64,000 nucleotides of DNA from Archegozetes longisetosus (GCA_018873245.2 JAEMBT020000001.1:15452220-15516219); one strand, 5' to 3'; positions 33,328 through 45,300 are shown, counted from the stretch's first letter. The notes: generated by a model from the letters alone, not told the origin. Numbers and translations: made by a program.

Positions 33328-33649
33328 TTAGATGGGATCAAAAGTAATGGGACTTTTAGAACTCGTGGACTTTAAAAGATATTTATTATATTATAATATA
33401 ATTATAAAATATATAATATAATAGCACATGGCACTTAATAAATGCGTGCTGTTCTTGGTTTGTAACACTTTCTCGAAGTTGGTCCACTTTTGGACCATAT
33501 ACAGAAATCGCACTTAAAGGCACAAGTAAAGCAAGTAACTACATCGTGCACTTTCTTTTACTCTAATGCGTAATATTATAGCATAAACATGGTTACAACT
33601 TTCATCAAGAACGAGATAAGATAGTCCCATTACTTTTGATCCCATCTAA
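33328..33649. mobile_element. 322-bp MITE with TA duplication
   Basis: Perfect inverted ends begin TTAGATGGGATCAAAAGTAA on the left, and their complement closes at 33649. TA flanks both sides (33326-33327 and 33650-33651). The GR1 flank (about 21600-21640) carries the uninterrupted homologous sequence, so insertion and TA duplication are both demonstrable. No transposase is encoded. A Tc1/mariner-driven element is likely from the TA target. Confidence 0.92.
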
Positions 33650-34103
33650 TAGAATCAGGCAGTAATTGTGCTTTCTGTTTACATGCATGATTTTAAAGTC
33701 ACTGCTTATATTGTAAAATTAGGACACCTTTGATATCTTTAAAAACAGAAAGTTTAATATCATTTTTGGTTAAACTGAAAAGTACTTGGAGTTAGAAAAT
33801 ATATTTTAACATGCAAAAGACTTATTTTTGTACGATCATAAAGTTACTCACATCAAAGAAGTTAAATGGCATAATAAAAGTATATTAAATTGAAGATCAA
33901 TAATTCTCGTGGAATAAATTTTAGTCATTTCTATAGAATAATACCGATTCAAGTTCATTAGAAAATTTTTAACTATTTTCAGTCGTTATTTCAAGTTTCT
34001 TAAAGTAAAAGTTAAGGAATTATGGTCTGAAGAAAAGTCAGTTGCAATAAAACTAGAAAAGGAACAGCAATCATTCAACATTTGGCAACAAGAACTTCTC
34101 AAA

Positions 34104-35485
34104 ATGAGTGCAAATTCCGAACTACCAGTGAACGAATGTGAAAAAAATGATCATGATCTAGTTATCAATGATATAGATTTACCACTTTATGAATATGGAC
34201 TTATGTTTAGATATGATATCAATTATTATTTTGATACAGATATTAAGAAACGAAATCAAAGTTTAAAATTTTATGCAATGAACATTTGGTTTGTAATTAG
34301 TTTTATTAGAATTGTTATATGTTTAACAAATATGGAAAACCGAAATGTTCCTAAATATTATTTCGATATACTTCAATACGTTGGAGGTTTAACTAAATTC
34401 TATTACTTGATAGCAATGTGCGGTTTAGTGCTTTGTGTTAGAATTATGATGCTTTTTAACCTTAAACAAGAAAATTATTATCAATGGCTTCACATTATCA
34501 AAGTTCTGAAAGGATTACAAAATGAGAGTAAAATTAAAATATATAATATCATTGAATATAAAAAGTTTGTTAAAAATATTAGATATATTCTAACACTTAT
34601 GAAAATTCAGACTCGAATAATTACATTATTTTTGGTTTTGATAGCAACTTCTGTTTTAATCTTTTCGATTGGAAAGAAATAATAATTTATGGAATATTAA
34701 GTGTATTTTTCTTTACAGGGTTAACTTTCATAATATTAATAATATCTCATAGTTTTTTCTATTACTTCACTGTTTGTTATTATTGCAAATTCAGATTCAA
34801 ATTATTAAATAATAAATTATTGAATACAAATAAGGACAAAATTTTCTTGAGTTCTAGAATGGTATTAGAATTAATAGAAGAGCATAACAGTATCTGTAAT
34901 GATATTAATATTCATAACAAATTCTGGTCTAAATATTTATTTGCAATGACTTATACTCTTATACCCATATATCTAATGGTTTTACAGCAAATTTTCTTTG
35001 AAGATTTACTTCTGGCTACTTTTTATTTGATGATATTTTTTACTATCGTTTGGCTCTTTTCTCATTTCATGATTAACTTAATCACTGCATCGATTAATAA
35101 GGAATCTTCGAATTCGTTTAGATATCTGTTTCAATTTTATATTGAATTTAACTCCAATATTGGATTGAAATACAAAATCAAAGTTTGTTTCTAAGATTAT
35201 TTTTCACTATTTGATCTACAAATAAATTTTAAAAATTTTAAAATTTAATCTTACTTAGTTAATAAATACTATGGAAAGAGTGAACAGCAATAGATTTCCG
35301 ATTGGTTTCTCTTGTGGTAATCAATTTGTTATGACACCAGTTATTGCATTTAAAGTAAGACTTCCCACAAAATATTTATTTTAGATACGAAACGATTTTA
35401 AAGAATATTTTTTGTTATATAGATGTTCGCAATATTCTGTAGATTCTTTTTACTAACGAATAGAGTCGCGAATACTATGAGATGA
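34104..35485 (+). pseudogene. GR3: receptor gene with a single frameshift
   Basis: The structure is the family's own: exon 1 34104-35182, exon 2 35259-35354, exon 3 35423-35485, with intact splice sites and stop. In exon 1, near 34655-34665, a codon and one further base are missing relative to GR1 and GR6 (the segment SVLIIFFNWKEIIIYG in paralogues). The frame therefore shifts and stops at 34680-34682. Downstream of that point the reading frame is open to the exon end and fully conserved, including EEHNSICNDINIHNKFWSKY and the TM7 exons. Only one defect suggests a very recent loss, a polymorphic allele or an assembly error. The rest resembles the GR1 subgroup (EYGLMFRYDIN, VPKYYFDILQYVGGL). 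Confidence 0.85.
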
Positions 35486-36329
35486 AGGAATAGATTAAGA
35501 AAGTTTTTCTTATGATAATCGCTACAAATTGGCAGTTGCACTATCATCTTTTTGTAGTGAGTTGAGTTAATGCATTAATTATGTATTATATCATTAGATG
35601 TCATTAAATAAAATTAATAAGAAAACTATTTAATTTTCGAATGTTATTGATTATAATGGCCTCACTAATGGTTCAAAAATTTATTTCAAAGTTATTAATG
35701 AATTAGGATAATAAGAAAGCTAGATTGACAATAAATTCAAGATATAAACCAATCTGATATTAGTTAATAAAAAAGCCTATCTCTTAAAGTATTAAAACGA
35801 GTTAAACGCACATAAAGCTGCGTTTCAAAAATAATTATAAAAGTTCTTTTGTGATCAAGTCTTTTTCAAACATAATTTTATATAAATTATTCTATTATAA
35901 CATAAATTGAATCTTATGATATGAATAAATTATGAGCTGAGTTAATGTTTAAAATAGAATCAGAAAAAGAAGTTAACTCGAGATAAATATTTTTATTATC
36001 GCGACATTCATATGTAAACTATTAATATATTTGATCCATTAACACAAATTCTCAAAACAATATTTAACAGATAAATTGTAAATATGAGTAGATTGAGTGT
36101 ATTTCAAAACTTAAGGTGAAAGATTAAATTGTTTTAATAATAAACTTGTTTTCTTGAAGTTCCGTAAGGATTTTATTAATATAATTGTAAGAAAGAGCGC
36201 TTTGAAACTATAATTGGTAAAATTTTATATTTTTAATATCAAAGTCAGTAAATTGTAGAATAAAATAGATAAGACCTGATTTGCAGGACTGTCCTGTACG
36301 ATTAAGAACATGTGGTCACCCTATCGAAG
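35486..36329. other. 3' flank of GR3, no gene
   Basis: The first ~300 bp are the conserved GR-unit 3' flank. The rest is AT-rich DNA without recognisable features. Confidence 0.5.
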
Positions 36330-37320
36330 GCTATCACTTGTTAATTTGCTTCCAATTCGCTAAGGAAACAGTATTTAGTGGAAGAAGTCAGAAGTGTTGC
36401 AAATATTTTTAGAATTCATCTTGATACCTCCAATTAAGAGTTAAATTTTTTAAAAAGTGCCTAAGACATTTATGAAGCATTTGATAAAACCGTTTTAGAA
36501 ATTAAGAATAAATAAAGACCAAAGAATTAGAATCTGTTGTCAAACTGAAGATTGAATTAGTTCCCATTAGAATATAAGACTCAGACTTTTTATTATTTAG
36601 AAGCGACTTAGAAAACTGAACTCAAAATTGATTGAACAGAACTTGAATTAGCTACGATTTTTAATTATTCTCATCAAATATCTTATATATTGTCTTTTAA
36701 TCATTAATGGCTTTCGTAGAAACTAATGTTAGAATTTTATAAAAATTATTAGTGACGGAATTAACTATAAATTTTAAGAACACCGTGAAATTGCTCACGA
36801 GATAAAAGTAAACTTTTGTCTGTGAATTCTATGTTGTCTAAATAGATTAGTAGCAATTTCTCACTGTAATTCGTAAGACGTAAAAAAGCAAACCTTCGAC
36901 GGATATACAATTTAAAATTTCAATCAAAGATAAACAGTTAGTTAACGGTTTTAGCACAACAATATGATTGGCGGAATCAAATTAGATAAGAATCATAACT
37001 AAAATATTTTTCACAAGATTTCAATACAGTTCTACTGTTTGTCCCTATTTCGAACAGATGCTAATTCATACCACATTCATTTGGGTCTACAGAAGCAATT
37101 CTTACATCTTCTGGGTGTAGATGTTTTTTGAAATCTGAATTGAATTAATTTTAGATAATTGCACTAATCTCTTGCTTACTTGATTTCATGCAAAACTTGA
37201 TTAAAATAATTGATAACACTATGAAATTCATCAAAACTTTGGTTGTTCGAACGACACACATTTTTTAAGAATTTAATCGATCGATAATATAATTTTGGAT
37301 TATGTGAACCCTGAAATTCG
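36330..37320 (+). repeat. Decayed copy of the CBM14 A1 upstream region
   Basis: On the plus strand this follows the order seen on the minus strand from about 11520 to 10400. First comes a broken version of the unrecognised exon (QYLVEEV...ANI survives near 36370-36410), then a diverged linker. The last part is the CBM14 A promoter region, with landmarks TTTCAATACAGTTCTACTGT near 37020 and TTTAGATAATTGCACTAATC near 37150. The CBM14 gene itself is absent: similarity stops about where exon 1 would begin. Confidence 0.75.
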
Positions 37321-37517
37321 ACATCTCTGACAAATGAAACAATAGAAGTATTATCAACTACAATCTAGTTCGTTCTGTTTGCCATATTTTATAATTAAAC
37401 AGACACAGATTCAGAACAAAACCATGTCTGCAAAACAGCGCGCACAAAAATAGCGCCCAATTAATAAGTATTAAAATGTCTTATTACCCTAAAATGACTC
37501 AATATCTTGAATATTAA

Positions 37518-37986
37518 CCCTTCAGAAAAACTTAACTTCCTAAAACGTAGAATTAATAGTGGGGTTAAATGTTACCCTATGTTTCACGCGTTTTATTTTG
37601 CCCACAGTTGTTCCCAGATACTAAACTATTACACATTACTACCTATCGTATTGCTATATATATCACATACTTATTGTTTCATTAGTGAGCTCAATAAGAG
37701 TGAAAGCCTTTGATTTCTTTTACATGACGGTAGCTCCATAAGAGCATAGCCATAGAAAGAGGAAGCATAAAACATTGCAACGTCACGGCAAATTTCTGTT
37801 CTGGCATCAGAGAAAATTATTTAACTTATATTAAAACTATAAGTCCAAACGAACTGAATTTTTATGGCTAAAAGTGAAATACGATGGAATAGCCAAATTT
37901 CCAAAAATATATGTCAGTCGCCTGGTTTCTGCACGATTTCTAAAGTGGAAACCGAAAAAATTTTACTCCACAATTATGACGAAGGG
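37518..37986. mobile_element. piggyBac-type MITE, second family, TTAA duplication
   Basis: A 469-bp element lies between TTAA at 37514-37517 and TTAA at 37987-37990. Its ends are CCCTTCAG and, inverted, ACGAAGGG, and share only a short terminal match. Size, TTAA target and CCC ends fit piggyBac-type MITEs, distinct from the family at 554-957. The open frame at 37507-37713 inside it is not protein-like. Confidence 0.7.
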
Positions 37987-38259
37987 TTAAGTTTAAAATG
38001 AATGAAGATTAGTCCACTTATACCTACTTTACATATTTATAGAAATAGAAAATTATTACAATCAAATATGAGTTAATATCTTACACATATTTAAAAAATA
38101 AGAATATAGTACTATCGATTTGATGTTGATTTAAACTTTTAAGTTGATATTGATAAAGAAGTTACTTTGACTTGTTCCTAACCTAACCTAACCACACTAT
38201 GAATAAGTCAAAATGTTAAGCAATTTTAGAGACGATTTCACCTAAACGTTTATAGAAAA

Positions 38260-38589
38260 CACTGCCGTAGCCAGCATTTTCAGTCTGGGGAACTAGATTT
38301 TCTGAAATTGTTTCTGTTTAAATAAGGCTTTACTAGATCGAAAATCAATACAATATATTTTTCTACTACAACGGTTCTTAGCAAATTCAATAACAAAATC
38401 ATCTAAATTTAAAGATGAAGCGATTTCTCTTTCAATTGATATGGGGATTAAACCGTTTAATCTTTCATTTGGCATAAAATTTCTTAAATAAGTTTTAATT
38501 GACCTTTTAACCTTTTAATAATTAACAACCTTAATTTTGAAAATTCTTTGGAGGGGCTATAGCCCCCTAGTCCCCTGGCTACGGCTGTG
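38260..38589 (-). mobile_element. 330-bp hAT element, 8-bp duplication
   Basis: The ends are CACTGCCGTAGCC on the left and its near-perfect complement GGCTACGGCTGTG on the right. Both are flanked by the 8-bp duplication ATAGAAAA (38252-38259 and 38590-38597). CA-starting ends and 8-bp duplications define hAT elements. Internal deletion has left only a fragment of transposase coding sequence next to the 3' end. Confidence 0.92.
38293..38475 (-). pseudogene. hAT transposase C-terminal fragment
   Basis: A 60-codon minus-strand frame reads MPNERLNGLIPISIEREIAS and then SLNLDDFVIEFAKNRCSRK. The pattern NERLxxLxxxSIExExAxxxxxDDxIxxFAxxKxRR is the extreme C-terminus of hAT transposases of the ZMYM/TTF-type group, just after the dimerisation region. 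The M is probably internal, since no upstream domain is present. It survives because the internally deleted element kept both termini. Confidence 0.75.
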
Positions 38590-38947
38590 ATAGAAAACAT
38601 CGCGATAATGTGAATTAAATTTATCAGATTTAGTAAATGACTGCTTTTTAAGAACGGTTTTTTGTATGCGCTGTTTATGCTCGCATTATTCTGCAGGCGC
38701 GCTTTTTCCGGCTACCACAGATAAATCGGGTATTCGTTAAGTTCATGGGTGACGCACAGATCTTCGCACAAACAGCTATTTACAGTCCATTGAAAATTAT
38801 AGAACCACTTGAAGAAATCCTAAGTTTAATCGTACAAATCATAATAGCCTCAACGCATATACAATCAAATAACTGTACAAAATAAAACGATAATAGAATT
38901 CGAACGTTTTGTTGACCTAAATTTGTTTATTTATCAATTACAACGAA

Positions 38948-39160
38948 ATGCCAAGAAAAAGTCAGCTAAGCGATTATGAAAAGGGAAATTCGATGCTTTA
39001 GTTGAATTGATTGATTCAAAATGCAAAATAGCTACAATGATCGGTCGCTCACATAATGTTGTAATGAATTATCTGAATGATAAAGTGAATTATTGAAAAA
39101 GTAGAACTCGAGGGCGGAAACCACTTCCGTATAATGCAGACGTGACACCTTTCTATACAA
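38948..39160 (+). pseudogene. Tc3-like transposase N-terminus
   Basis: ATG at 38948 gives MPRKSQLSDYEKG. After a one-base shift the frame reads FDALVELIDSKCKIATMIGR and SHNVVMNYLND, then a stop and GRKPLPYNADVT. This is the bipartite helix-turn-helix of Tc3-type transposases, followed by the GRK/GRP linker. The remainder is unrecognisable, so only a fragment remains. Confidence 0.75.
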
Positions 39161-40013
39161 GTGGTTAAGAGATGTTCGTGACTCAATCATTAAAGGAGGA
39201 TTTTCTAATTTTAATTCAAAATATTGTTGAGCAGAGAGTTGGTGTTCGTTGTAGTGAGTTTTCCTTGTAGTTGCTACTCACTCATTGCAGCGACATTCAC
39301 TATCTGAACTGGACTGAACTTTGTGACACTGAATGTATGCAGCTCTAAAAACTGCATATAAGAAGTGTCTCCAAACACTTTCAGTCCAGTCGCCCTTTTG
39401 GCATTTGCTCCTCTCACGAGAAGTGCTCCCGATTGTTATAACCAAACGTTTACAGACGGAATACCGCTTGCGTTTGGCAATATAAATCGCAATAGCGCTA
39501 CAATATGAAGACAGGTATCCCTGATTGGCTCTCAACTTCTACTATAATTGCTTAGAATTCAACATATGTATAGGTAAACTTAAGCATTTCCATCATATAG
39601 ACCAGATTAACTATGATTAACATATTAATTAACGCTTATTAATGGCTATTTTCTGATCTAATACATAAAGCAACTGCGATTTGCAACAATTAACTTATTA
39701 CATATCGTTTTAAAAATTTATGTTAATGACCCAAATATTGATTCCATCTGTTGCTAGTGTACATATCTTGAATTTATTTTCGTTCCGTTGTTATCTGATT
39801 TTATTATTATCCTTACAACAAACTTATAAGTCAATAGTGAGGTCATCATAGTGAATAATATACACATCTTAAATAACTTATTAACTTTATTTAATAACAT
39901 GTAATGATATAAATACAAAGCCAATGGATTGACACAAATAAGTACAATAATATGTTAATATTGCTGTCAAATTCTAGCGATTGTCAAATGAACAATTTTC
40001 TCAATCTATCGCC
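39161..40013. other. Intergenic and 3' flank of GR4
   Basis: An 85-codon minus-strand open frame at 39278-39535 is less AT-rich and could be repeat-derived, but I recognise no domain. From about 39580 the sequence is the GR-unit 3' flank. Confidence 0.4.
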
Positions 40014-41397
40014 TCATTTCATAGTATTCGCGACTCTAATCGTTAGTAAAAAGAATCGACAAAATATTGCAAACATCTATATAACAAAAAAAAATTCTTT
40101 AAAATCGTCTCGTATCTAAAATAGATATTTTGTGGGAAGTCTTACTTTAAATGCAATAACTGGTGTCATAACAAATTGATTACCACAAGAGAAGCCAATA
40201 GGAAATCTCTTGCTGCTTACTCTTTCCATACTATTCAATAACTAATTAAGGTAAATTTTAAAAATTCGTTTATTCATAAAACAGAATATAAAAATAAATT
40301 TAAAAAAAAACTTTAATTTTGTTTCTCAATCCGATTTTCGAATTCAAGTTGAAGTAAAATTTAAACATATATCTAAATGACTTGAAAGACTCCTTATTAA
40401 TCGATGCAGTGATTGAGTTAATCATGAAATGAGAGAAAAGCCAAGCTATCCCAAAAATTAACACAAAATAAAAAGTTGAAAAATGTAAACCTCCAAAAAA
40501 AATTTGCTGTAAAAGCATAAGATGCATCGGTAGCAAAGTGTAAGTCAATGAAAATAGATATTTAGACCAGAATTTGTTGTGAATATTAATATCATTGCAA
40601 ATACTGTTATGCTCCTCTATTAATTCCAATGCCATTCTAGAGTTTAAGAAAATCTGATCGTTATTTGTATTCAATAGTTTGTTATTGAATGACTTAAATC
40701 TGAATTTACAATAATAACAAACAATGAAGTAATAGAAAAAGCTATAAGAAATTACTATTAATACTGCGGAAGCATTTCCTGTAAAGAAAAATGCACTTAA
40801 TATTCCATAAATTATTATTTCTTTCCAGTTGAAAAAGATCACTAAAACCGTAGCTGCGATCAAAACCAAAGATAATACAACTATTCGATTCTGAATTCTT
40901 ATAAGTGACAAAATGTATCTAATATTTTTAACAAAATTTTTATATCCATTGTTATCATATATTCTGATAGTACTCTCATTTTCTAATCCTTTTAAAGCTT
41001 TGATTATATAAAGCCATCGAAAATCATTTTCTTCTTTAACATTAAAAATTATAATGACAATGAAAGAGAGAACTAAAGCTGATAATGCAATCAAGTAAAG
41101 GAATGCGATTAAACCTCCGATATATTGAATAATATCGAAATAATATTTGGGAACTTTTCCGTCTTTCACATTCATTAAAGCCAAGAAAAATCTTAAAATA
41201 TTGATTAATATCCAAATACTCATAGCATTTGATCTGAGCTTTTGATTTCGTTTCTTGATATCAGAGTCAAAATAACAATTGATGTCATATCTAAACATAA
41301 GTCCATATTTATAAAGTGGTGAATCTATATCATTGATAACTATATCGTAATTATTGCTTTCACATTCATCCACTGATTGCTCTGAACTCATATACAT
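40014..41397 (-). CDS. Gustatory-receptor-like seven-transmembrane protein GR4
   Basis: Exons 40312-41397 (362 codons), 40146-40241 (32 codons) and 40014-40076 (20 codons plus TGA) encode 414 residues. Introns are 70 and 69 bp, phase 0. The open frame reaches upstream to 41496, but the start at 41397 (MYMSSEQSVDECESNNYD) is preferred because it aligns with all paralogues and follows the common leader ending TCGAA. GR4 groups with GR2 and GR7 (YKYGLMFRYDINCYFDSD). Compared with them it has a changed TM4 (FFFTGNASAVLIVISYS) and GGLHFSTFYF between TM5 and TM6, positions that could alter specificity. TM7: FPIGFSCGNQFVMTP then MFAIFCRFFLLT. No lesions were seen. Confidence 0.87.
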
Positions 41398-42524
41398 TTC
41401 GAGTTTCTTATCAACTTTTAAACAGTTATTGTTATTTTGCAGTTTTATTATCACTAAATTTTCTTTCAAACTATGGTTTCTTAGCTTGTATTTCATTAAA
41501 TGTGAAACGAAGGCTGTGAATTATTTAAGAACTTCTAATATAGTCGAATCGACATTATTCTCTAGAAATGACACTAATATTTATTCCACAAGAATTATCG
41601 ATCTTGAATCTAATATACTTTTATTATGCAATTCAACTTCTATTTTCGTAAGTAACATTGAGATCGTGGGAAAATATAGTTTTTCGCGTGTAAAAATCAA
41701 TTACTGAATTTCGATTACTTTTCAGTTTGATCGAAAATAAAATATATATTTGAAAGATGCCGTATACATCATAATTTTACAGTACAGGCAGTAAATTTAA
41801 AAACATAAATGGAAACAGTAGAGTAATATCATGTTATGATCCTAGCTGTGATAGTGTCGTGTTGATGTTAACTGTTGAATGCGATTTACTTTTTGCTTTG
41901 AATGATTCAGAAACTTATATCATATTTACTACTATCTTAGGATTTCGTATAGTTTTTCGTTACTATGCATTGTTAATCATTTGAGTTTACTAATTGGATA
42001 ATTTCTTATGTTTTAGCTCATAAACTATGTTTTCAAACATAAGCTGCATGTAAAACAAACTATTAATAAAATTTATTTCAATCTAAAGAGGCCGTCGAAG
42101 TAATCTAGTGGCAAATCTCAACAGGCAATTCTGGGTATTGTATTAATTTAGGACTTATTTATTTAGTCAAAATCATTAAAGGGTTTCCCAATTTCTCAAA
42201 TGGCTAGACTTCGAAAAAGCTGATCTCATACTCGCTAATTTCAGAATGACTAATCCCTGCTTTGAATTCCCCTAATGATTGATTGCCGGACTGATCGTCC
42301 CATTTTTCAAATCTTGGAATAAACCAGGAAAAAATCTTGAATCAGTGTTATTGTAAATTTAAGTCAACGATAATGTGTTCAGCATTTTTAAAATCACTTT
42401 TCAAAGAGAAACCTGAATGAAATTTTACAAAATACTAAATCATTCCCTATGGACTAATATACAACATTTTTTATTTTGAGCCTCAAATTTGAGACTAAAA
42501 CGCCAAAACCTATAAATAAAGGTT
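41398..42524. other. 5' flank of GR4
   Basis: It contains the shared GAGATCGTGGGAAAA...TTTTTCGCGTG block near 41660-41690 and the more distal GR-unit landmarks near 42090-42200. No gene was recognised; the plus-strand open frame at 41354-41707 is antisense to the exon-1 start. Confidence 0.55.
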
Positions 42525-42810
42525 TTGATTCCAGTTAATTACTGGACTTTTTAGTTAATAGGAAAATGATATAGAGATGAATCTATGATAAGTCTTATTG
42601 TGAAAAATTTTGATAGTATGAAAACAAAAATAACATAACATCAATGATTTACATACTTTAAAAATGATCTTCAGTGCTAGCTTTCACTCATATTGAACCG
42701 CACTGAAGTCAAGCTAAAAGTTTAATAAGGATATAAAATGCTAAACCATTCTAAACTGTTAATAATCTGAATTGGCTTCAATTAAAAAGTGGTCTTCAAT
42801 ACTTCTTGCA
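42525..42810 (+). repeat. Third copy of the 2.4/3.5-kb dispersed repeat
   Basis: Aligns with 3370-3655 in the same orientation, including an AGTTAATTxxxGxACT opening and a CTAAAAGTTTxATAAxGATATAAAA block. Moderately diverged. Confidence 0.6.
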
Positions 42811-43101
42811 CTCATTATCTAATATATAGGGCTTAGATTCAAAAGAAAAAAAATATTAACATGCACTAAACTGATAAAATGAGATTAATTTTAACTTGAA
42901 AACAATGAACCTAGAATGGTTTTTACTATTGGTTTGGCTAATAAGTTTTTTCGTTTTTTTGTGTTAAAAAGAATTAGTTCCACAATATTTTGAATAGCGC
43001 ATAATACTACAAACAATAGGCGAAACGAAAAGCACATCTTAGTGGCCATTTTGGTTTACTTTACATTTATCTTTGAAAACCTCCAACTCTTAGTTCTTTA
43101 A

Positions 43102-43410
43102 TTGAAAATGACTACTGACCAAATCCATATTTGGCTTTATGAGTTCAAGCAAGGTGACAAAAACGACGGATGCAACCAAACATATTTGCATCGAATTACG
43201 GCAAAAATGCTTCTGATGTTCACAAGTGTAAGTATTGGCTTGCCAGATTCATTTCTAGGGACTGACCTATCCGATCGGCTCCGGTCAGATCGGTCTGTCA
43301 AGTTGGATAACGACGCGCTGATAGCTTTGACCGAAGCAAATTAACGTCAAACCACTTGAGAACTAGCTGTAAAACTCGATTCCATAATTAAAGTTTCATA
43401 AATTTTGAAT
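43102..43410 (+). pseudogene. Mariner transposase N-terminal fragment
   Basis: The opening MTTDQIHIWLYEFKQGDKND is the first HTH of mariner/SETMAR-type transposases. After a shift, CKYWLARFISRD and then LSDRLRSDRSVKLDNDALIA followed by LTEAN match the C-x-x-WF-x-x-F...GD-x-S-L...R-x-x-R-x-x-x-x-D-x-D-x-L-x-x-L-x-E-x-N linker. RQTT, a stop, then ELAVKLDS (to about 43410) matches the second HTH. At least two frameshifts and two stops are visible and no catalytic domain follows. Confidence 0.8.
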
Positions 43411-43789
43411 AAAAAGTTTTTCTAACTGAAAAAGACATATTAGCCAACCCATTATTTTACATTGCAGTGTGCTCTTTATTATCACTTTATACTATATTAT
43501 TATTAGTAGTAACAATATAATAGTATACAATACGATAACTAACTAAATTTGCTGAACTTGAAATTCGTCATATTTAGTGTATTTATTCTGATACAAAGGT
43601 AAAAATCTGTTAATAGTGAGACGCGAACATAATTTTAAAATTAAAATTTAATTAAATAAAAAGATCAGAAACATTTTTTAGAAGAACCTATTGCACACAA
43701 ATATCTCTATATTTAAACTATTTCTAATGAAAAATGAAATCAAAAACCTTAATCCTAACACCAACTTCTAATTCACTATTCCCAAACCG
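43411..43789. other. Gene-free AT-rich stretch
   Basis: Nothing recognised. Confidence 0.45.
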
Positions 43790-44275
43790 GTGTCCTGAGC
43801 ACAAATCCAATGAGTCCACGTACCGTGCGCCTAAGCCCTCATTGGACTTGTGCTTGTGACACCAGTTTCCTATTGGACCAAGGCTGGCCCTTGTCTAAAA
43901 TTTGTATAGAGAGCCTCAAACTTCAACAAAAATCAGTCAATTTTCCTCTTGCACGAAAAAGTGCTGTTTCTCCTGGAAATTTTTCTATTTCTAACTTTTG
44001 ACCCCTTTTAGACTTAGTTGAGGTAGTGCTTAGCGTCGAGTGCTTCCAATAAATCTCCCTCCCTAAATCTAAGGCTCGCACAAACACTTTTGTTTCACGG
44101 GCAGGTGCTGAGACAGGTTCGCGAAGGTACACAATCGCTGACCAACTCCTGTTCACTGCTCTCGCTCCGGATTAAAGCATTGCCGCCGCAAGAGCTCCGG
44201 ACCTGTGAGCCAAAGAGCTGAGAGTTGGCCTCTAGCGTCGCCCACGACCGTCATTTCGTTCTTTGACGACGACAC
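43790..44275. other. GC-rich island of unknown nature
   Basis: About 480 bp with near-balanced base composition interrupts a very AT-rich background. A short hairpin is visible at the left (TCCAATGAG... against CTCATTGGA near 43806-43850). Open frames on both strands (43810-44001, 43923-44156) show no domain. It could be a fragment of a foreign or repetitive element, or a transcribed non-coding sequence. Confidence 0.4.
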
Positions 44276-45174
44276 AATAGATACAGAAAACAGGGTTTAG
44301 CCAATATGAAATCAGCCATTTCGAAGTTTTCTTTCACAACTATTTGTTTAAAAACATTTGAGTATTATTTAGTAGACTTATAAGTATAGAACTTTACAGT
44401 AACTAATAATTATTGAACTTTTATAATACCACACCTATTATCAGTTTACATGCATATTATTGTAGAAGAAACAAAATAAAACAATTTTAAATCGTTTTGG
44501 AGTAATTTAACAAGTTAACAAGTAGGTAATAAACGGTTAAAAGAAAAATTCTCATAATCAGATAATTATATTTAATTGAATATATTCAAGGAAATGTATT
44601 TCAAGACATCGTATCAATACATTTGGGTCTTTTAAAAATGCAATACTGAGCAAGAGATAGCTTGTTATTGCATACTACCACTCAATTTTAGCAATAAATG
44701 AATTGTAATTATTTTCAATAACGTAGAGAATATTGTCATTATTTATGTTCGGGTGTTCTGTTCTTAAGAAAAGCAAATATTCTAAGCCTGAAAGGATCTG
44801 AATGAACCACCTCTTGATCTCTAATTATTCTATAGGACAGCAGGAAATCTTACTGTTAATTTCTTAAGTATTGATACAGGTTTCATTAGACCCTTACAAG
44901 AATTATAGCACAAACATAAGAAACTTGTCATTTCTCTCATTCATGTATCAATTTACTACTATTCGAGATTATGAGATGATTTTAGTAGTTAGTCATGTTT
45001 AAAATTTGTTTCTACAATGTAAAAGATTAATTGAGAAAGTAACTCACCAATCATTAAAAGTTTAATTCAATAATACTGTATAAGACTTGAGTTTAAAATA
45101 AGTTCCTGAAGTTATTTATTGAGAAAATAAAATTGCAAAACATAACTGTTAAAATAAAAGTAATAAACTGGTAG
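44276..45174. other. Gene-free AT-rich stretch
   Basis: No coding sequence, transposon end or RNA gene was recognised. Confidence 0.45.
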
Positions 45175-45300
45175 TTGTTCCAACAATACTCGTCAGAGTT
45201 TTTGTTTGTGGATCGTTGATAAAGATTCCAGGATTGCATATCATAGCTATTTACTGATGTCCATTATCGCAATTATAGATAGAATACCTATCTATGACAC
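45175..45300 (-). pseudogene. CBM14 pseudogene fragment
   Basis: Minus-strand translation gives RYSIYNCDNGHQ, a stop, IAMICNPGIF, then NDPQTKTLTS. This matches exon 2 of CBM14 copy A (HTIYNCNNGQPSVAMTCNPG, then IFTYDPNTKTLTC). The final cysteine is lost and one stop is present. Exon 1 and the first third of exon 2 are missing. The fragment stops just 30-50 bp before the leader of the GR remnant that follows, so it marks a rearrangement junction. Confidence 0.82.

Noticed and set aside
36280..36330. GACTGTCC...GGTCACCCT string resembling a transposon end
   Set aside because: A similar string near 63040-63060 exists, but no inverted partner or duplication could be paired with either.
39278..39535. 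85-codon minus-strand frame ending SSSDSECRCNE
   Set aside because: Composition is unusual for the region, but no domain, splice signal or paralogue was seen; more likely part of a repeat.
43810..44156. Open frames on both strands in the GC-richer island
   Set aside because: Long frames are expected by chance at this composition; neither translation shows a domain.
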